Assembly: GCA_019925795.1 (NCBI GenBank) | Contig: CM034311.1 | Location: 21,450,231 to 21,514,230 of the forward strand | DNA: 64,000 bases | Direction of reading: 5' to 3' | From: Dendrobium chrysotoxum | Lineage: Eukaryota > Streptophyta > Magnoliopsida > Asparagales > Orchidaceae | Shown here: positions 23,305-34,884 of the stretch, one piece after another | Position numbering within the stretch: the first letter of the stretch is position 1 | Layout: each line of letters begins with the position of its first letter | The notes under the pieces: model-generated | The model's input: only the letters and a program-made list of their open reading frames with translations | Database searches by the model: none | Told to the model about the DNA's origin: nothing | Made by a program: the position numbers and the translations under genes

Positions 23305-24171
23305 AAGAAAAAAATTGTATGAGTATTCTAACTAAAATTTATTTAAAAAATAAAAAATCAATATATTTTAAGATAATTTTGATAAAAAGTTAATTATTTA
23401 TTTATATACTATATTTATCTCAAAATAAATTAAAAAAATTATTACCAAATTTTAATTAGAGGTCTTGTATATGAGCAAGATTGTAAGAGCAATGTTGATG
23501 AAAGGTTGGAAGATACTTTATATGAGTTAGGCCCCATTATTTTATATCTTTTTATAGGGTTTTTCATATTAAAATTTTAATGTATGCTATATTCTTTTTT
23601 ATTATATTTGTGTGTGTGCTGAATCTTTGTGAACTCTAGAACACAAAAATTCTCGCTATCACTGTGAATTTTCTAACACACAATAGTTTGGTTCTATTTA
23701 TGATTTTTTTAAACATACCATAAATACTATTTTAATTGCTGACGGTCAATTTACTAATCAAGAACAGTACAAACTAATTGATGAAGGCCACTTAGGGCTC
23801 ATTTCAGATGATCATATCGGTGTGATGAAAGAGTATGAAGCTTAAATCCTTCATCATCAAGGCATGATGGAGTTCTCCCATTATAAAATCTGTAGCATGT
23901 TTGGGTGATCAATTTGATGCCACCCATGCAATCCCTCCTCATCATACTACTCCAAAACTCCCTCCACCACATCATGAACATCCCTTGAATAATACTAGTT
24001 CCACCCATCTTTCATATATTGCTTAGCCGATTTGTAATCCTCCGCCAGTCTTAGTGGGCTTAAATTAAACTTTACATATTGATATACCGCTTGATTTTTT
24101 GAGGTAAAATAACCAATTTACCCCTTACAATAGCTTTTAAGAGTCTTCATCTCTAATTTATATAATCCTTG
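22734..24171. other. AT-rich decayed internal sequence
   Basis: Lies between the LTR and the gag remnant at 24172, in the order expected for the leader and gag N-terminus of an element beginning at 20759, but too decayed to read. It contains the (TAA)n tract at 23254-23300. Confidence 0.4.
23254..23300. repeat. (TAA)n microsatellite
   Basis: About fifteen perfect AAT/TAA units. Confidence 0.95.
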
Positions 24172-24475
24172 GTGGAATTTAAGTTGCCAATAACTGATCC
24201 ATATGATGAGACTTCTAACTCATACGAGCATATTGACCACTATAAGATTATTGTGCATATTCAATAAGTATCTGATGCAGTCTTCTACCAGGTCTTCTTT
24301 ATAGTTCTTAAGCGATAAGCTTGTACTTGGTTGTACTCTCTCGGTGGTAAAACTATTTATACTTTTACTATTGTGGCCAAACTTTTATTGACTAATTTAT
24401 AGCCAATTCAAAAGATCAACAAGAAATCCTCTCATCTTTTTAGGATTCACGGTCTTCACTCGTAACTATAGAAAG
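24172..24475 (+). pseudogene. gag remnant, Tat lineage
   Basis: Translates to pieces collinear with the intact gag at 49762: EFKLPITDPYDETSNSYEHI, HYKIIVHIQ, a stop, VSDAVFYQVF, then ACTWLYSLGGKTIYTF and SSHLF. Several stops (TAA in place of CGA and others) show it is long dead. The orientation agrees with the plus-strand LTR at 20759-22641, so it is probably that element's internal part. Confidence 0.8.
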
Positions 24476-25122
24476 ATATGCCAATAAAATTGTCTCAATG
24501 AAAATCCAATATTGGATAGATGTTAACTAATAATATTTTAATTAAAATTTAATTATATTGGAATTTAAAAAATTTTATTTAATTTAAAATAAGTATAATA
24601 TAAAAATAATTAATCAATTTTTATATTATATTCATTTCAAAAATTTAAAACTAGTTTAACTAAAATTTGATCTTGATATATATAAAAAAAATTGATCTTG
24701 ATATTATCATCTAATTTTTTTCTGCGTTCAAAGAATATGCTGAAAGAATATTCCTATATGACAAGTATTAACTAATCTTGTAAGGCGATCACTCGATTGT
24801 TTCGATTTAGACGACATAATTAATTTACTGATAAGAGCCTCCTAACACACCAACTTGATTAATATATAAGTTTTTGGCTTTAAGCAATCATTACTACTGG
24901 ACTTTTGTGCATTTTATATTCACCCATCAAAGATAGCTTTCTTAATATTTTATTTTTTTAAATTACAATTATAATTTTTATTTAGCTATAATGTTTTCAT
25001 TATTTTCAAAAATTTTTTTTAGAATTTGCTTTTGTAAAATGACTTTAAAAAAAGCTATTTTTCTCACTATAATTTTATAACCACTTTTATAAAAATCTAT
25101 AGCCCTCCCAAACGAACTCTAA
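24476..25122. other. AT-rich spacer with a decayed MITE end
   Basis: No gene seen. The last part (about 24960-25119) ends CCCTCCCAAACGAACTCTAA and carries a diverged palindrome, probably one more worn Tourist-like MITE directly before the copy at 25123. Confidence 0.4.
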
Positions 25123-25416
25123 GGTTTCATTCGAGATAGTTTTTTTACTACTTTTTATAGCGACTTTTTAGCACTTATTTTTCTTTTTTTCTGCAAATAT
25201 AGAAAAAGATGTGGCCCAAAACTGTCTGGGACGGCTGCAACGTTTTATAAAGTTGGTTATGAAGTTATTGTGGACAAAATAATTTCGCTACTATGATTGA
25301 AAAAAATAGCTTTCTACCACTGAAATTTTTAAAAATTTGTGAAAAAACAGTTGTCAAATGAAATTGTGATTGCTGTCTAAAAAGCAAAACAATAAAAAAA
25401 CTGTCCCAAAAATGCC
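25123..25416. mobile_element. Tourist-like MITE, long degenerate copy
   Basis: Starts GGTTTCATTCGAGATAG after TAA and ends AACTGTCCCAAAAATGCC. It is longer than the usual 115-130 bp and holds an extra internal stretch, perhaps another insertion or a compound copy. Confidence 0.5.
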
Positions 25417-25420
25417 TTAA

Positions 25421-25550
25421 GGCTTTGTTTGGGACAGCTTTCTTATTGCTTCTTAAAATAACTTTCTAGTACAAAAATTTCTTGAATTAGAAATTTTTGT
25501 TCTAAAAAACAATTTTATAAAGTAACAAAAAAGCTGTCCTAAATGAAGCC
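25421..25550. mobile_element. Tourist-like MITE (TSD TAA)
   Basis: 130-bp near-palindrome from GGCTTTGTTTGGGACAGC to GCTGTCCTAAATGAAGCC. TAA on both sides (25418-25420, 25551-25553) is the 3-bp duplication expected for PIF/Harbinger-type elements. Confidence 0.85.
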
Positions 25551-25553
25551 TAA

Positions 25554-25673
25554 GGCTTTATTTGGGATGGCTTTCTTACTGCTTTTTAAAACAGCTTTTT
25601 AATACAAAATTTTTAATTTTTGTTCTAAAAAATTATTTTAAGAAGCAGTAAGAAAGCCGTTCCAAATGAAGCC
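25554..25673. mobile_element. Tourist-like MITE, abutting copy
   Basis: 120-bp copy from GGCTTTATTTGGGATGGC to GCCGTTCCAAATGAAGCC. It shares the TAA at 25551-25553 with the copy on its left, so one MITE was inserted at the edge of the other. Confidence 0.85.
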
Positions 25674-26265
25674 TTTGATAATTATTTTAGGGCAACTGAG
25701 GGTAGATAGAGGCAGGAAGCACACTCTTCTTGTCTCCTAATAATTTTCTAATACCAACCTCATAAATTCAGTAATTATATTTTTATTTAATGGAAAATTC
25801 ACAAATTGATCCACACCGATGAATGTCGGAGAGTGAATCTCCTAATTGTGATAATTTGTAACTAAAAATTTAATTTAGACCTTCCTAAAACATTAATTTA
25901 CACCATAGTGGTTGGTGGAGATTTTTTCTGTAAAAAAATCTGTCAAATGATGTAATTTTAAATGAGGATAAGCTTCTTCAGTCATTTTATGTCATTACGG
26001 AAAAATACTTTGAAGATGAGAAAGGACAGAAACAAAGGGCAAATCATGGGCTTGTTCTTATTCAAAATGAGAGGGATAATGCCCTTAGCCAATTTTTCCA
26101 TTAAGAAATGTCATTGTAATTAATAAGATATCTTCCCTTGCAATTCTTGTAATGAATAACTTTTGATACATTTCTGATGTTGAACACTAAGAATTGGCCT
26201 TAGAATCCTTATTTAATCTTTGTTTCTCTTAATAAGCTTTATGAAGAGCAATTCAATAGTTTTTT
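25674..26265. other. Spacer, nothing recognised
   Basis: AT-rich. By position it would be internal to a minus-strand element starting at the LTR on its right, but no gag or primer site is readable. Confidence 0.4.
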
Positions 26266-28730
26266 TGTTGCATGTCAAAAAATTCACAATAGTGAAAAAA
26301 GAGAAAGTTTAACATTTTACTGTGAAGATCCTCGACATATAAGATAAAAGAGGGTCGCAATGATTACCAGCGGGCTTAGCATAGTTAAATTAATTCCACT
26401 GATGTATGTCATTGATCACAAATGATGTCCTTCCTTGTAATTATGAAATGTGTTAATACAATATAGCTAATAACTGGTGTATAGAACGTATTCTATGATG
26501 GAAATTGAAAAAGTCATGTGTCATGAGAATTATCTGTAAGAGGTTGTTTGTCATTTATTTGTTGGTTCTCCTTTGTGGAGTGGAGAACAGAGACCCAACA
26601 AAAAAAAAAAATCCAACATAAATCTTAGTGCTGCTATAAGGAGTTAGATTTGGTGTTAACAACCATAGCATGCATTAACAAAGTTGGTGATGATGGGAGA
26701 CAAAGTCAACAGCTTGTGTTGTAATTGGATGGCAATGATCATGAGATTGTAATGAAGTGACATTGATTAGAGGGTCATGGTTTGAGGACTATAATAGTCC
26801 AAGCGTTGTGTAAGGATTGTAATTGAACGATGGTGGTCGGAGGATCATAATTAAGTGATTATAGTTAGACGATTGTAGATGAGTAAAAGTGGTCGAAGGA
26901 TTATAGTCGTGTGACTGTGATTGAAGGACTATAGTAAGATGATTATGGTTGGGAGATTATACTTGAGCAATGGCGGTTAGAGGATTATAGTTAGACGACA
27001 GTGCTCCGAGAACTGTAGTCATGCAGGTCGGAGGATTGTAGTCGTGCTACGATTGTCAGAAGACTATAGCAAAGTGACAGTTGTCAAGAAATCATAATTA
27101 GACAATTGTACAGAGGATTGTAATTGGGTGATGATGATCAGGAAAGTATAATCAAACAATGATGTCAGAGAATCATAGTCATGTGATGATGGTCAAAGTA
27201 TCATAGTTGATCCATAGTTAAGTGATGATGAGGGGTTGGAGGACAATAGTCTGGCGATATGGGTCAGAGGATCATAATCAAGCAATGGTGGTTGGAGGGC
27301 CATAGTCGAGTAATGGTGCTCGATAAATCATAGTCAGACGACGGTGGTTAAGATATCATAGCCAGAGGATCATAATCAAATGATAGCGGTTGGAGGATCA
27401 TAGTCAAGTGATAATAATTGAGGGATCATAGTCGATCCATAGTGGTGATAGGATTGTAGTCTGTGAGGTCGTCGAGAGACTGTAGTTAGAGGACTATGGT
27501 CGGAGGATAGTAGTCGAGCAATGATGATAGATTGATCGTAGTTTGACGATTATGGTTGTTAGATTAAAGTTGAGCAATGATGATCATGAGACCATAGTAT
27601 GGTGATAAGGTTTATAGGACAATAGTCAGGCTATAAGGGTTAAAGGATCTTATTCATGCAACATGTTTAAGATGACTGTTGTCAATAAATGGTGGTCGAA
27701 AGATTATGCTTAGGCGACGGTAATTAGAGAATCATAGTCTGACTATGATTATTGGGATACCATAGAGTCATGACAAGGGACTGAGGATAGTTGGGTGATG
27801 TTGGTCACCTTTTCCCAATCTTCAATCAATTATGTCTTCGATTTCAGACAATAGAGGTACTAATAACAACATTTCAAACCCTCTTAACTCTTGCTCAAGT
27901 AAAAACTTTATCAATGCTTATTATTAATATTAAGTGTTATAAAATTTTCAGAGATGGAGTATGGGTTTTAGATCTTAGCTTTTGATTAAAAATCTTGTAT
28001 GCATAGAATAAAGTTGTAAGAGATTAGAATTTTTTATGCAAAAAATTTAAGAATTAGAAAAATCATGATGCCTGACCTAGTCCACTATATAATAGGAAAT
28101 ACAAGAATCTTCTCTTCCTCACAATTGAGGAAGATGAGATTATATGCAGTTGAATATATTTATTTGATTCCCATTTTAGGGATTATATAAATTTGATGTC
28201 CACAAGGGGATAATTAAAGCCCAACAATAGAGTTATATGTTAATAGTGATAAATCGATAGTCAAATGAAATTAGTTTTGGGATGGTGGCGACAATTGTCG
28301 ATGGTGGTCATCAGTGGTGATCGATAGAAATTGTTGTAGAGTTCTCTAGCTCTTTTAGCACTTGAACCTCCACTTCATGTAGACAATGGGGCTCTGTCTT
28401 ATATATAGTCTTTTTGAGAGAGGTATTTTAGTAAATTTAATCATAATCCAAAATATTTCATTGTATAATCCATATTGATCTCCTTGATCATAGATCATTT
28501 ATCAAATATTTGACTACCTTAATGATGCCATAATCAAATAATATTTGGCTTATTAGATTGTCTTATTGAGCGGCTTGACTTGACTATGAATACACAATAT
28601 ATACAGACTATTCGGTCTCTCAATTAATGTTCAAAAGTGTTTAAATAGATTTCATGTGTATGATTGAAGCTCATTAACAGATCATAGATACATATAGATA
28701 ATTTTCAATACCGAAATACTAATATGACGC
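26266..28730 (-). repeat. Tat-clade LTR with long minisatellite, minus orientation
   Basis: On the plus strand it begins TGTTGCATG (26266), the reverse of the family's ...CAACA end. Near 28700-28725 it shows the reverse complement of a TATTGAAAATTATC U3 start. Landmarks in reverse: TTCCACTGATG near 26400 (U5 block), a TATATATAAG box at 28399-28408 (minus strand), and GAGCGGCTTGACTTGACTATGA near 28560. The outer end at 28730 is approximate. Confidence 0.7.
26690..27780 (-). repeat. Degenerate 28-bp minisatellite in LTR (reverse)
   Basis: About 1.1 kb of diverged GGAGGATCATAGTC-AGTGATGGTGGTC units. This is the reverse complement of the unit in the LTRs at 20759 and 35674, so relative to LTR orientation it runs the same way. 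Confidence 0.85.
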
Positions 28731-28746
28731 CGAATTAAGGAATTTA

Positions 28747-28865
28747 GGCTTCGTTTGAGACCATTTTCTTACTGCTTCTTAAAACAGTTTTTTAATACAA
28801 AAATTAAAATTTTATACTACACAGTTGCTTTAAGATGCAATAAAAAAAACTGTTCCAAATGAACC
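28747..28865. mobile_element. Tourist-like MITE (TSD TTA)
   Basis: 119 bp from GGCTTCGTTTGAGACC to CTGTTCCAAATGAACC, with TTA on each side (28744-28746 and 28866-28868). Confidence 0.85.
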
Positions 28866-29257
28866 TTATCCTTAAACTTTGACAACTAATTTAAAAATCT
28901 TCATCAAAACTAGCTGGCACCCCGCAGAAAAGCAAATTAAATTCCACAATATAAGGATCACACAACTAGTCTTCTGATTCATCTTCTCCTTGTGCTTGAA
29001 TTGACATTATAAAGAATTAAAGATGTCATTCTCAATAATATCTACAGACTGATTAAAAAACAAGCCACATGTACAGCTTGAATCATATGTGGAAAAATAT
29101 GTACGCATTCGCATTAAAAGTTGTTTGTTTGTTCAAATCTTTCAATGAGGCCATAATGAATGAGGTTGCCAAAAATCAAAGCAAAATCAAACAGTCTGAG
29201 CGTCAGGAATTTAATACATTAATGGTAGCTGAAAACTACTCGGTATTGAATAGACTT
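28866..29257. other. Spacer, nothing recognised
   Basis: No gene is supported. A 68-codon open frame starting at 29069 has no recognisable features. Confidence 0.4.
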
Positions 29258-29380
29258 GTGCTTCATTTGGGATGACTTTCTTCCTATCTTTTAAAAGTAA
29301 CTTTTTAGTACAAAAATTTAAATTTTTTAACTAAGAAGCTATTTTAAGAAGCAGTAAGAAAGTTGTCCCAAACAAAACCT
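29258..29380. mobile_element. Tourist-like MITE
   Basis: GTGCTTCATTTGGGATGAC at the left and GTTGTCCCAAACAAAACC at the right with the usual AT-rich palindromic core. TTA follows the right end; the left flank is TTG. Confidence 0.75.
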
Positions 29381-29845
29381 TAATCCCAAGTTTACTCATA
29401 ATCTATAATTTTTTATTATTATTTTTTTATTTTTTATATGCAAATTATATATTTTCAGTGGTTCGATCGATTACTTATTTTTTTATGATTTGTGATCAAG
29501 CTTTGACGATCTTTGGTGATTTCTCTAGATTTATTTTACTATTTTGCTTAAATATTTTTCATTAGAAATTACGGACGTATATGCGAAGGATTTTTTTTGA
29601 GAAAGTAACTTTTTATAAAAATCACTTTAAAACGCAGCTTCCCACCAAAGAAATTTGTTAAAAGCAACGAGAAATCGGATTCACCCGATAACCTGAACCC
29701 ACCTTGCCAATTAAACAGATCGAAATTCTACACCCGAACCCTACCTATTTATAAAACGCATCAATCCAAATCTAAATTTTTAATTCAAATACAAGTCAAA
29801 TTATCGAATCAGATCGTTTATTGACACCCCTATTTAAGTCGGCTA
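29381..29845. other. AT-rich spacer, nothing recognised
   Basis: I see no coding frame or repeat end. The stretch 29690-29830 (CGAACCC...CAATCCAAATC) resembles the worn HAT-like element class ending in ACACCCCTA at 44615-45130. Confidence 0.35.
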
Positions 29846-29950
29846 AAGTTTCGTTTGAGACAACTTTTTTTCCTGCTTTTTAAAATGACTTTCTAATATA
29901 AAATTTTTTTAAACTAAATAAATAATAAAAATTCTGTGCCAAACGTAATC
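29846..29950. mobile_element. Tourist-like MITE, diverged copy
   Basis: AGTTTCGTTTGAGACAACTT at the left and TGTGCCAAACGTAATC at the right, with a shortened core. Confidence 0.6.
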
Positions 29951-30353
29951 TAAATCTTCTGATCTGAAAAAAAATCTGAGCCTTGGTACTTTCAAGGATC
30001 ATTCTCAACTTATTAAGTGCGGCAGCAACTATCACCGGTTGTATTAGTCAATATTTTCGAGCTGGATGGTTTACGTCAATTTCTCAACTAACTTAGAAAC
30101 GTTCAAAAAACTCTATTAAAGTCCAAATCATTTGCAAGTGGTAGGCTTTGCGTGGAGAACTTATTTTGTGCGAAGTCTGAACATAGAGTTACGTCTGGAT
30201 TATGAGTATACATAATATGTACATATTCAGTGGCGGATCCAGCCCTTTTTTTAAGGGTGGGCAAACTCGATATATATATATATATACTTTTCACTAGCAA
30301 AATTCAAAGCAAAATATTGTCTTACATCATAATTTATGAAATTAAAAAGAAAA

Positions 30354-32669
30354 TTACAAATTTTGCATTCTACTTTGCATTTTCTGATAATGTTGCATAA
30401 TGACTTCATTTGGAACAGAATCAAATATTTCCTTCTCAATATAAGGCACTAGGCAATCATTGAGCCAAGCATCACCCATTTTGCTACGCAACCGATGCTT
30501 AATAATCTTCATTGCAGAAAATGCTCTCTCCACTGTAGCAGTAGCAACTGGCAAAGTCAGTGCCAAAATAATAAGTCTATAAACCAGGGGATACACATTA
30601 TTTTTTTTGTCCTTTACCATCTGTTTTGCAAGATCAGCAATGCTAGTCAATGATGTGAATTCATCACTCGTGCGCATATCAATAATATAAGTAGATAGTT
30701 GATGTTCAAGAGACACAATATCAACCATAGAGAAATCTGCTGGATATAACTCTGCAAGACGAATTAACTTTCCCTTATCATAAGAAGAGAACATATCACT
30801 TGGATTTAGACATGTCACACAAAGAAGTAACTCGGTACTAGTTTCAGAAAATCGATTATTCAATTCTTGTAGTTGCATATCAATAACCGAATAGAATAAA
30901 TCAACTCGATAATGATGAAAATTTGTTATTTCTGCACTTTTTCGTACTGACCGTCCACGAGATTTGAATTTAGAATCCATATTGGGGACTTCAATTTCAA
31001 AAACATTACAAAATCGTGACACTTCTTCAAGTAAAGGCACCCATCCATTTTCCCTTATCATCTGCAATCGTTGCTTCGACACTTGTACCAATTTCATTGC
31101 ATTTATAATATCTTGATCTTTTCTTTGTAAGGCTTGTGATAATTCATTTGTAATTCCTAAAATATCTATCATTAAATGCAGTGCCAAGACAAAGTCAAAT
31201 GATTCCATGGAATGTATTAAAACGCCAGCTTCCACTGATTGTTGATCATGTATCCCCTCTACCTTGACAATTTCAAGCACTTCGAGTACAGAAGCATACA
31301 TTTTGGTTAGACTGATTAATGTTTGAAAATGTGAACTCCAACGGGTTTCACCAGCACGATGCAAATTTGTTTCTTGGTTTAAACCACGACCACTTTGTAA
31401 ATCTCCACAACTTAAATGAAAAACTATCTTATCACGCTGAATAGCTTTTAGGCTATCATTTCTCTTGCATGAAGCTCCAACAGTATTGACAATTCTTGAA
31501 GTGATCTCAAATAAATGCTTTACTTGCCAATGATTTTTTGCAACTGACACTAGGCATAATTGTAGTTGATGAGCAAAACAATGAATGTAAAAAGCCTGTG
31601 GATTATCTTTCAGAATGAGTGCTTTCAAACCATTAAACTCACCCCGCATATTAGATGCTCCATCATAACCTTGACCCCGTATTCTATGTATACTTAATGA
31701 ATGTTTTGCTAGAAGAGCTTCAACTGATGCCTTAAGTGCAACTGCGTTTGTTGAAGATACATGACTAATACCAATGAACCTCTCAATTACCTGACCCAAT
31801 TTGTCTACATATCTCACTGCAATAGCTAACTGTTCTTTCGTAGAAACATCGCGAGACTCATCAATTAGAATGGTAAAATAAGAATCACCAATATCTTTCA
31901 TGATTATAACCAAGGTCTCAGCAGCCATAGAACTACAAATCTCTTTTTGTACTTTTGGTGCTATCAACTTTAACTTAGCACTTGCATTTTCAAATGTCAC
32001 TTGTTTAATATCTTCATTATGATCTGCAAGAAATTGAAATAGTTCTATGTAATTTCCTTGATTATTCGAGCTAGATGACTCATCATGCCCACGAAACGAT
32101 AGCCCTTGGCGAATAAGAAATCGTACACAATCAACAGCTGCAGTTAACATGATGCGATATTCTTTTTTATTTTTGTCTTCCTTGCTCGACCATAAATCGG
32201 GAATACTCTTTTCTTGAAGCTTCATTAAAGACTCACATTTCTGTCTTGCATTATTGTGTGCACTGCTGTGTTCTCCTACATGACCCAATAGCTTCTCTTT
32301 ATGCTTCCAATTCTTAAATCCCTCACCAACAAATGTGTCTCCACCGCCTTTGCTAGTATTAACTTGCTCTTGAGGCTTAAACAAGTAGCAATAAAGACAA
32401 AATATTGCATCTTTCTGTATACTATATTCCAGCCAATCAGGAAAGTTTTCAAACCATTTTGAGTTAAATCTACGTGCAATGTTTCCTATCATTGTTTGAG
32501 GGAATTGATGATTTTTTGGTTGATGCGGTCCCTTTAATAAATAAGCTCTTCGAACTCTATCACGGTCATTTACATCATAACTCCAGATGGATGGTCGAAG
32601 ACCAGGATCAGCAGGTAGATTGTCAATATCAATCTCGACACGTTCTTTTCGCTTCAAGAATCGTTCCAT
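30354..32669 (-). CDS. hAT transposase, zinc finger MYM-type 1-like / TTF-HAT
   Basis: 771 aa, uninterrupted, ATG at 32667-32669. It would cut and paste the surrounding element in the nucleus. N-terminus basic; zinc-finger region at residues 72-140 with WFENFPDWLEY, Cys91 and Cys94 in FCLYC, and His130/134/138 candidates. Then a DUF4371-like RNase H-fold core: LIDESRD (Asp270), GYDGASNM (Asp336), CFAHQLQL (residues 364-371) and ETRWSSHF (441-448). The C-terminal hAT dimerisation region (about 690-745) contains ATVERAFSAMKIIKHRLR with Glu714. Asp270, Asp336 and Glu714 are the likely catalytic triad. Length and order fit plant TTF-type zinc finger proteins with HAT dimerisation domain. Lack of any stop suggests recent activity. 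Confidence 0.95.
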   Translation of the reverse strand: MERFLKRKERVEIDIDNLPADPGLRPSIWSYDVNDRDRVRRAYLLKGPHQPKNHQFPQTMIGNIARRFNSKWFENFPDWLEYSIQKDAIFCLYCYLFKPQEQVNTSKGGGDTFVGEGFKNWKHKEKLLGHVGEHSSAHNNARQKCESLMKLQEKSIPDLWSSKEDKNKKEYRIMLTAAVDCVRFLIRQGLSFRGHDESSSSNNQGNYIELFQFLADHNEDIKQVTFENASAKLKLIAPKVQKEICSSMAAETLVIIMKDIGDSYFTILIDESRDVSTKEQLAIAVRYVDKLGQVIERFIGISHVSSTNAVALKASVEALLAKHSLSIHRIRGQGYDGASNMRGEFNGLKALILKDNPQAFYIHCFAHQLQLCLVSVAKNHWQVKHLFEITSRIVNTVGASCKRNDSLKAIQRDKIVFHLSCGDLQSGRGLNQETNLHRAGETRWSSHFQTLISLTKMYASVLEVLEIVKVEGIHDQQSVEAGVLIHSMESFDFVLALHLMIDILGITNELSQALQRKDQDIINAMKLVQVSKQRLQMIRENGWVPLLEEVSRFCNVFEIEVPNMDSKFKSRGRSVRKSAEITNFHHYRVDLFYSVIDMQLQELNNRFSETSTELLLCVTCLNPSDMFSSYDKGKLIRLAELYPADFSMVDIVSLEHQLSTYIIDMRTSDEFTSLTSIADLAKQMVKDKKNNVYPLVYRLIILALTLPVATATVERAFSAMKIIKHRLRSKMGDAWLNDCLVPYIEKEIFDSVPNEVIMQHYQKMQSRMQNL

Positions 32670-33727
32670 CTCTCAAAATGCTAACAATGATCAATCCAAA
32701 TTAGCTAACATTGTTATTCTAATAAAAAAAGAAAACACAAAATGATTGTAGAAATGTTCTCTATATTAAATAAATTCTTACACACATGCGACTTGTTGAA
32801 TCTTGTTATTGTCACAAAACGTACTATACTCTTATCATAATTATTTAATAGATTCATCATATATTTTAATATGGAAGCTAGTGTTCACAATTTAAATCAC
32901 GAAAATACACACATGCCACTAAACCGCTTGTTGAATCTTGTTATTGTCACAAAACATTATGCATATATTTTTCTATGATACAATGAAAATTATACATCAA
33001 AACACTAAGTTTTTAAACTTGAATATGCACGGTAAAAATTCAAGCTTCACAAATAGAGAAATGTTTTATTCCCCAGAAGTTTTTATATTTACAAAATTGT
33101 TTATTTACTGGACATGATCCTTTGGCTACTGCGACACATGCTACTATGGAAGGAGGATATAAGACCTGCTCTAAAAGACATTATTTGGGGCTGGCAAGGT
33201 GAGCAAGGGCATTTACAGCAACTATCCGAGCTACAATTGGCTATTCTCAAAGCCCAAACTCCCTTCTCCATTGCTAATTTAGATAGAATCATACATAGCA
33301 AAACACCACCAAGTCATCCAATACCTCCCTTATGTCCAAATGAAGTGATACTGTACTCTTATTATTATTCTCATTAAAGAAAAACCTAGAAGTAAAAGAA
33401 GACCAATTCCAAATAAAAGATCCAAGTAAAGAATAATATTGATCTTACTCATTCGATCAATCTGTCAAATAAAATACAATAGTAGTTCACCTAAAATGCT
33501 CCCAAATAATATGAAAACGATATCCCCTCAATATGTTATTTTTTAAAGCTTGCTTTTTTATTGAAAAGGATTGCATTGAATGATTTCTCAAATGAACTGT
33601 TCTTAAATAAGTGGGAACCCCTCATGTGGCATTGTTGCTGAATATTTTGCAAGAGAGTTGTCATTGTTTCAGATGCTTAATTTTTTCAATATTTTGCAAA
33701 ATTCTAAAGGCATCAACTACACAGCAC

Positions 33728-33729
<2 letters not shown>

Positions 33730-33777
<48 letters not shown>
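33730..33777. repeat. (TC)n microsatellite in hAT 5' region
   Basis: About 24 TC units followed by (TATC)n, inside the noncoding 5' part of the hAT element. Confidence 0.95.
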
Positions 33778-33786
<9 letters not shown>

Positions 33787-34378
33787 GTGCTTCTACAATT
33801 CTTCAAATTTTAAACACTAACAGTCAAGAAGCACGAAGCAAGAAATAGATGGGAGTCGCCATAAAAAAACTGAAGCAAGAAATAGAACAAGTGGAGTAGC
33901 AGGGAGTCGCCATAAAAAAAAACCTTACCTTCAAAACGATGAAGCGGCTGCAAAATGGGAAGAGAGAGCCGACGACCTCTTCACGAAGAAGCTTAGACGC
34001 AAAGATGAAGGCGGATGCGACTGTGAACGTGAGTGCTCCGCCCGCGGCCCGTCCGGCGACCTCTTCACGAAGAGGGCTGCAAACTTGGAGGTTTCGAACA
34101 GGGAGATGCGAAGCAGCGAAGGAATTGCGAACGGCGGGGCAATGTAAAAATTTAGGGCAAAGTAATTTTTTTGAGGGGGGGCATATTTCCGAAACTGCCC
34201 CCCCGCTGCCCTTTTTTTATTTTTTTAGGGTGGGCATTTGCCCACCCTTAGCCTGGCGTGGGTCCGCCTGTGTACATATTGTATATAAATATATACAGTA
34301 TGTACACATAATGTACACTCATAATTCGGACGTAGAACTATATCTAAATTCTGGACGTAATAATTCCTTCTTTGTGTG

Positions 34379-34884
34379 AGCATTAAGGGAACAAATTTAT
34401 GCGTCATAAGGATCATTTTAACTGTCCCATATGCTTAAAATTTACTCATGATGATGGCCTTTATTTTTTAGTTATTTAAATAATTTTTTGTATGTTTATC
34501 CCTATTTAAAAGTTAAATTTTATTAAATATATTTTTATCTTTCTACTGTGTCAATAATCCTAGTCATCCTCTAGATAATGTAAGACCTCTTCGATTTGTC
34601 TCTTCCTACTCTTCAGCAGAACCAACCCATGGGCAAAATTTTAAGTAATTAAATAATATAAATAATAGTAATAATATATAAAATTAGTATTTTTAGAGAA
34701 AAATATAAAGAATCAAGTAAGATAATATCAAAAAAGTATGTAAGAGTGTGAAAAGTAACTAGTTTTAATTATAATTAATTAGCCAATTCAGTTAAAGTAG
34801 AGGGTTAACTTGGGCATTTTTTGGTGAGAATTGTGCAAAATGGTAAATTGAGGGTAGACAAACTCCTAAAAATTAACAATTTTT
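34379..34884. other. AT-rich spacer, nothing recognised
   Basis: No coding frame supported. CAGAACCAACCCATGGGCAAA near 34617 could be a worn left end belonging to the hAT-end fragment at 34885, but no TSD joins them. Confidence 0.35.

Larger units (their letters stand above)
30228..34272 (-). mobile_element. Complete hAT DNA transposon, 4045 bp
   Basis: Ends CAGTGGCGGATCC... and ...GGGTCCGCCTGTG, imperfect terminal inverted repeats, flanked by a perfect 8-bp target duplication TACATATT (30220-30227, 34273-34280). Subterminal GGGTGGGCAAA (about 30254) and a palindromic GGGTGGGCATTTGCCCACCC near 34228-34247 lie just inside the ends. It encodes one transposase on the minus strand. The 5' noncoding part (32670-34272) has a long TC microsatellite and a GC-rich segment near 33940-34140. 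All features expected of an autonomous element are present. Confidence 0.95.
30155..34369. mobile_element. Mutator-like MITE split by a hAT transposon
   Basis: Left part GAGAACTTATTTTGTGCG... (30155-30227), right part ending GGACGTAATAATTCCTT (34281-34369). With the hAT element and one target copy removed it is 162 bp. Outer flanks CTTTGCGTG (30146-30154) and CTTTGTGTG (34370-34378) form a 9-bp duplication with one mismatch, as expected for Mutator-like elements. The same family occurs intact at 39841-40010 and 40273-40446. Confidence 0.85.

Noticed and set aside
33939..34379. 146-codon plus-strand frame in the hAT 5' region
   Set aside because: It runs across the transposon end, its target duplication and the MITE outside, so it is not a single gene. 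The transposase is on the other strand.
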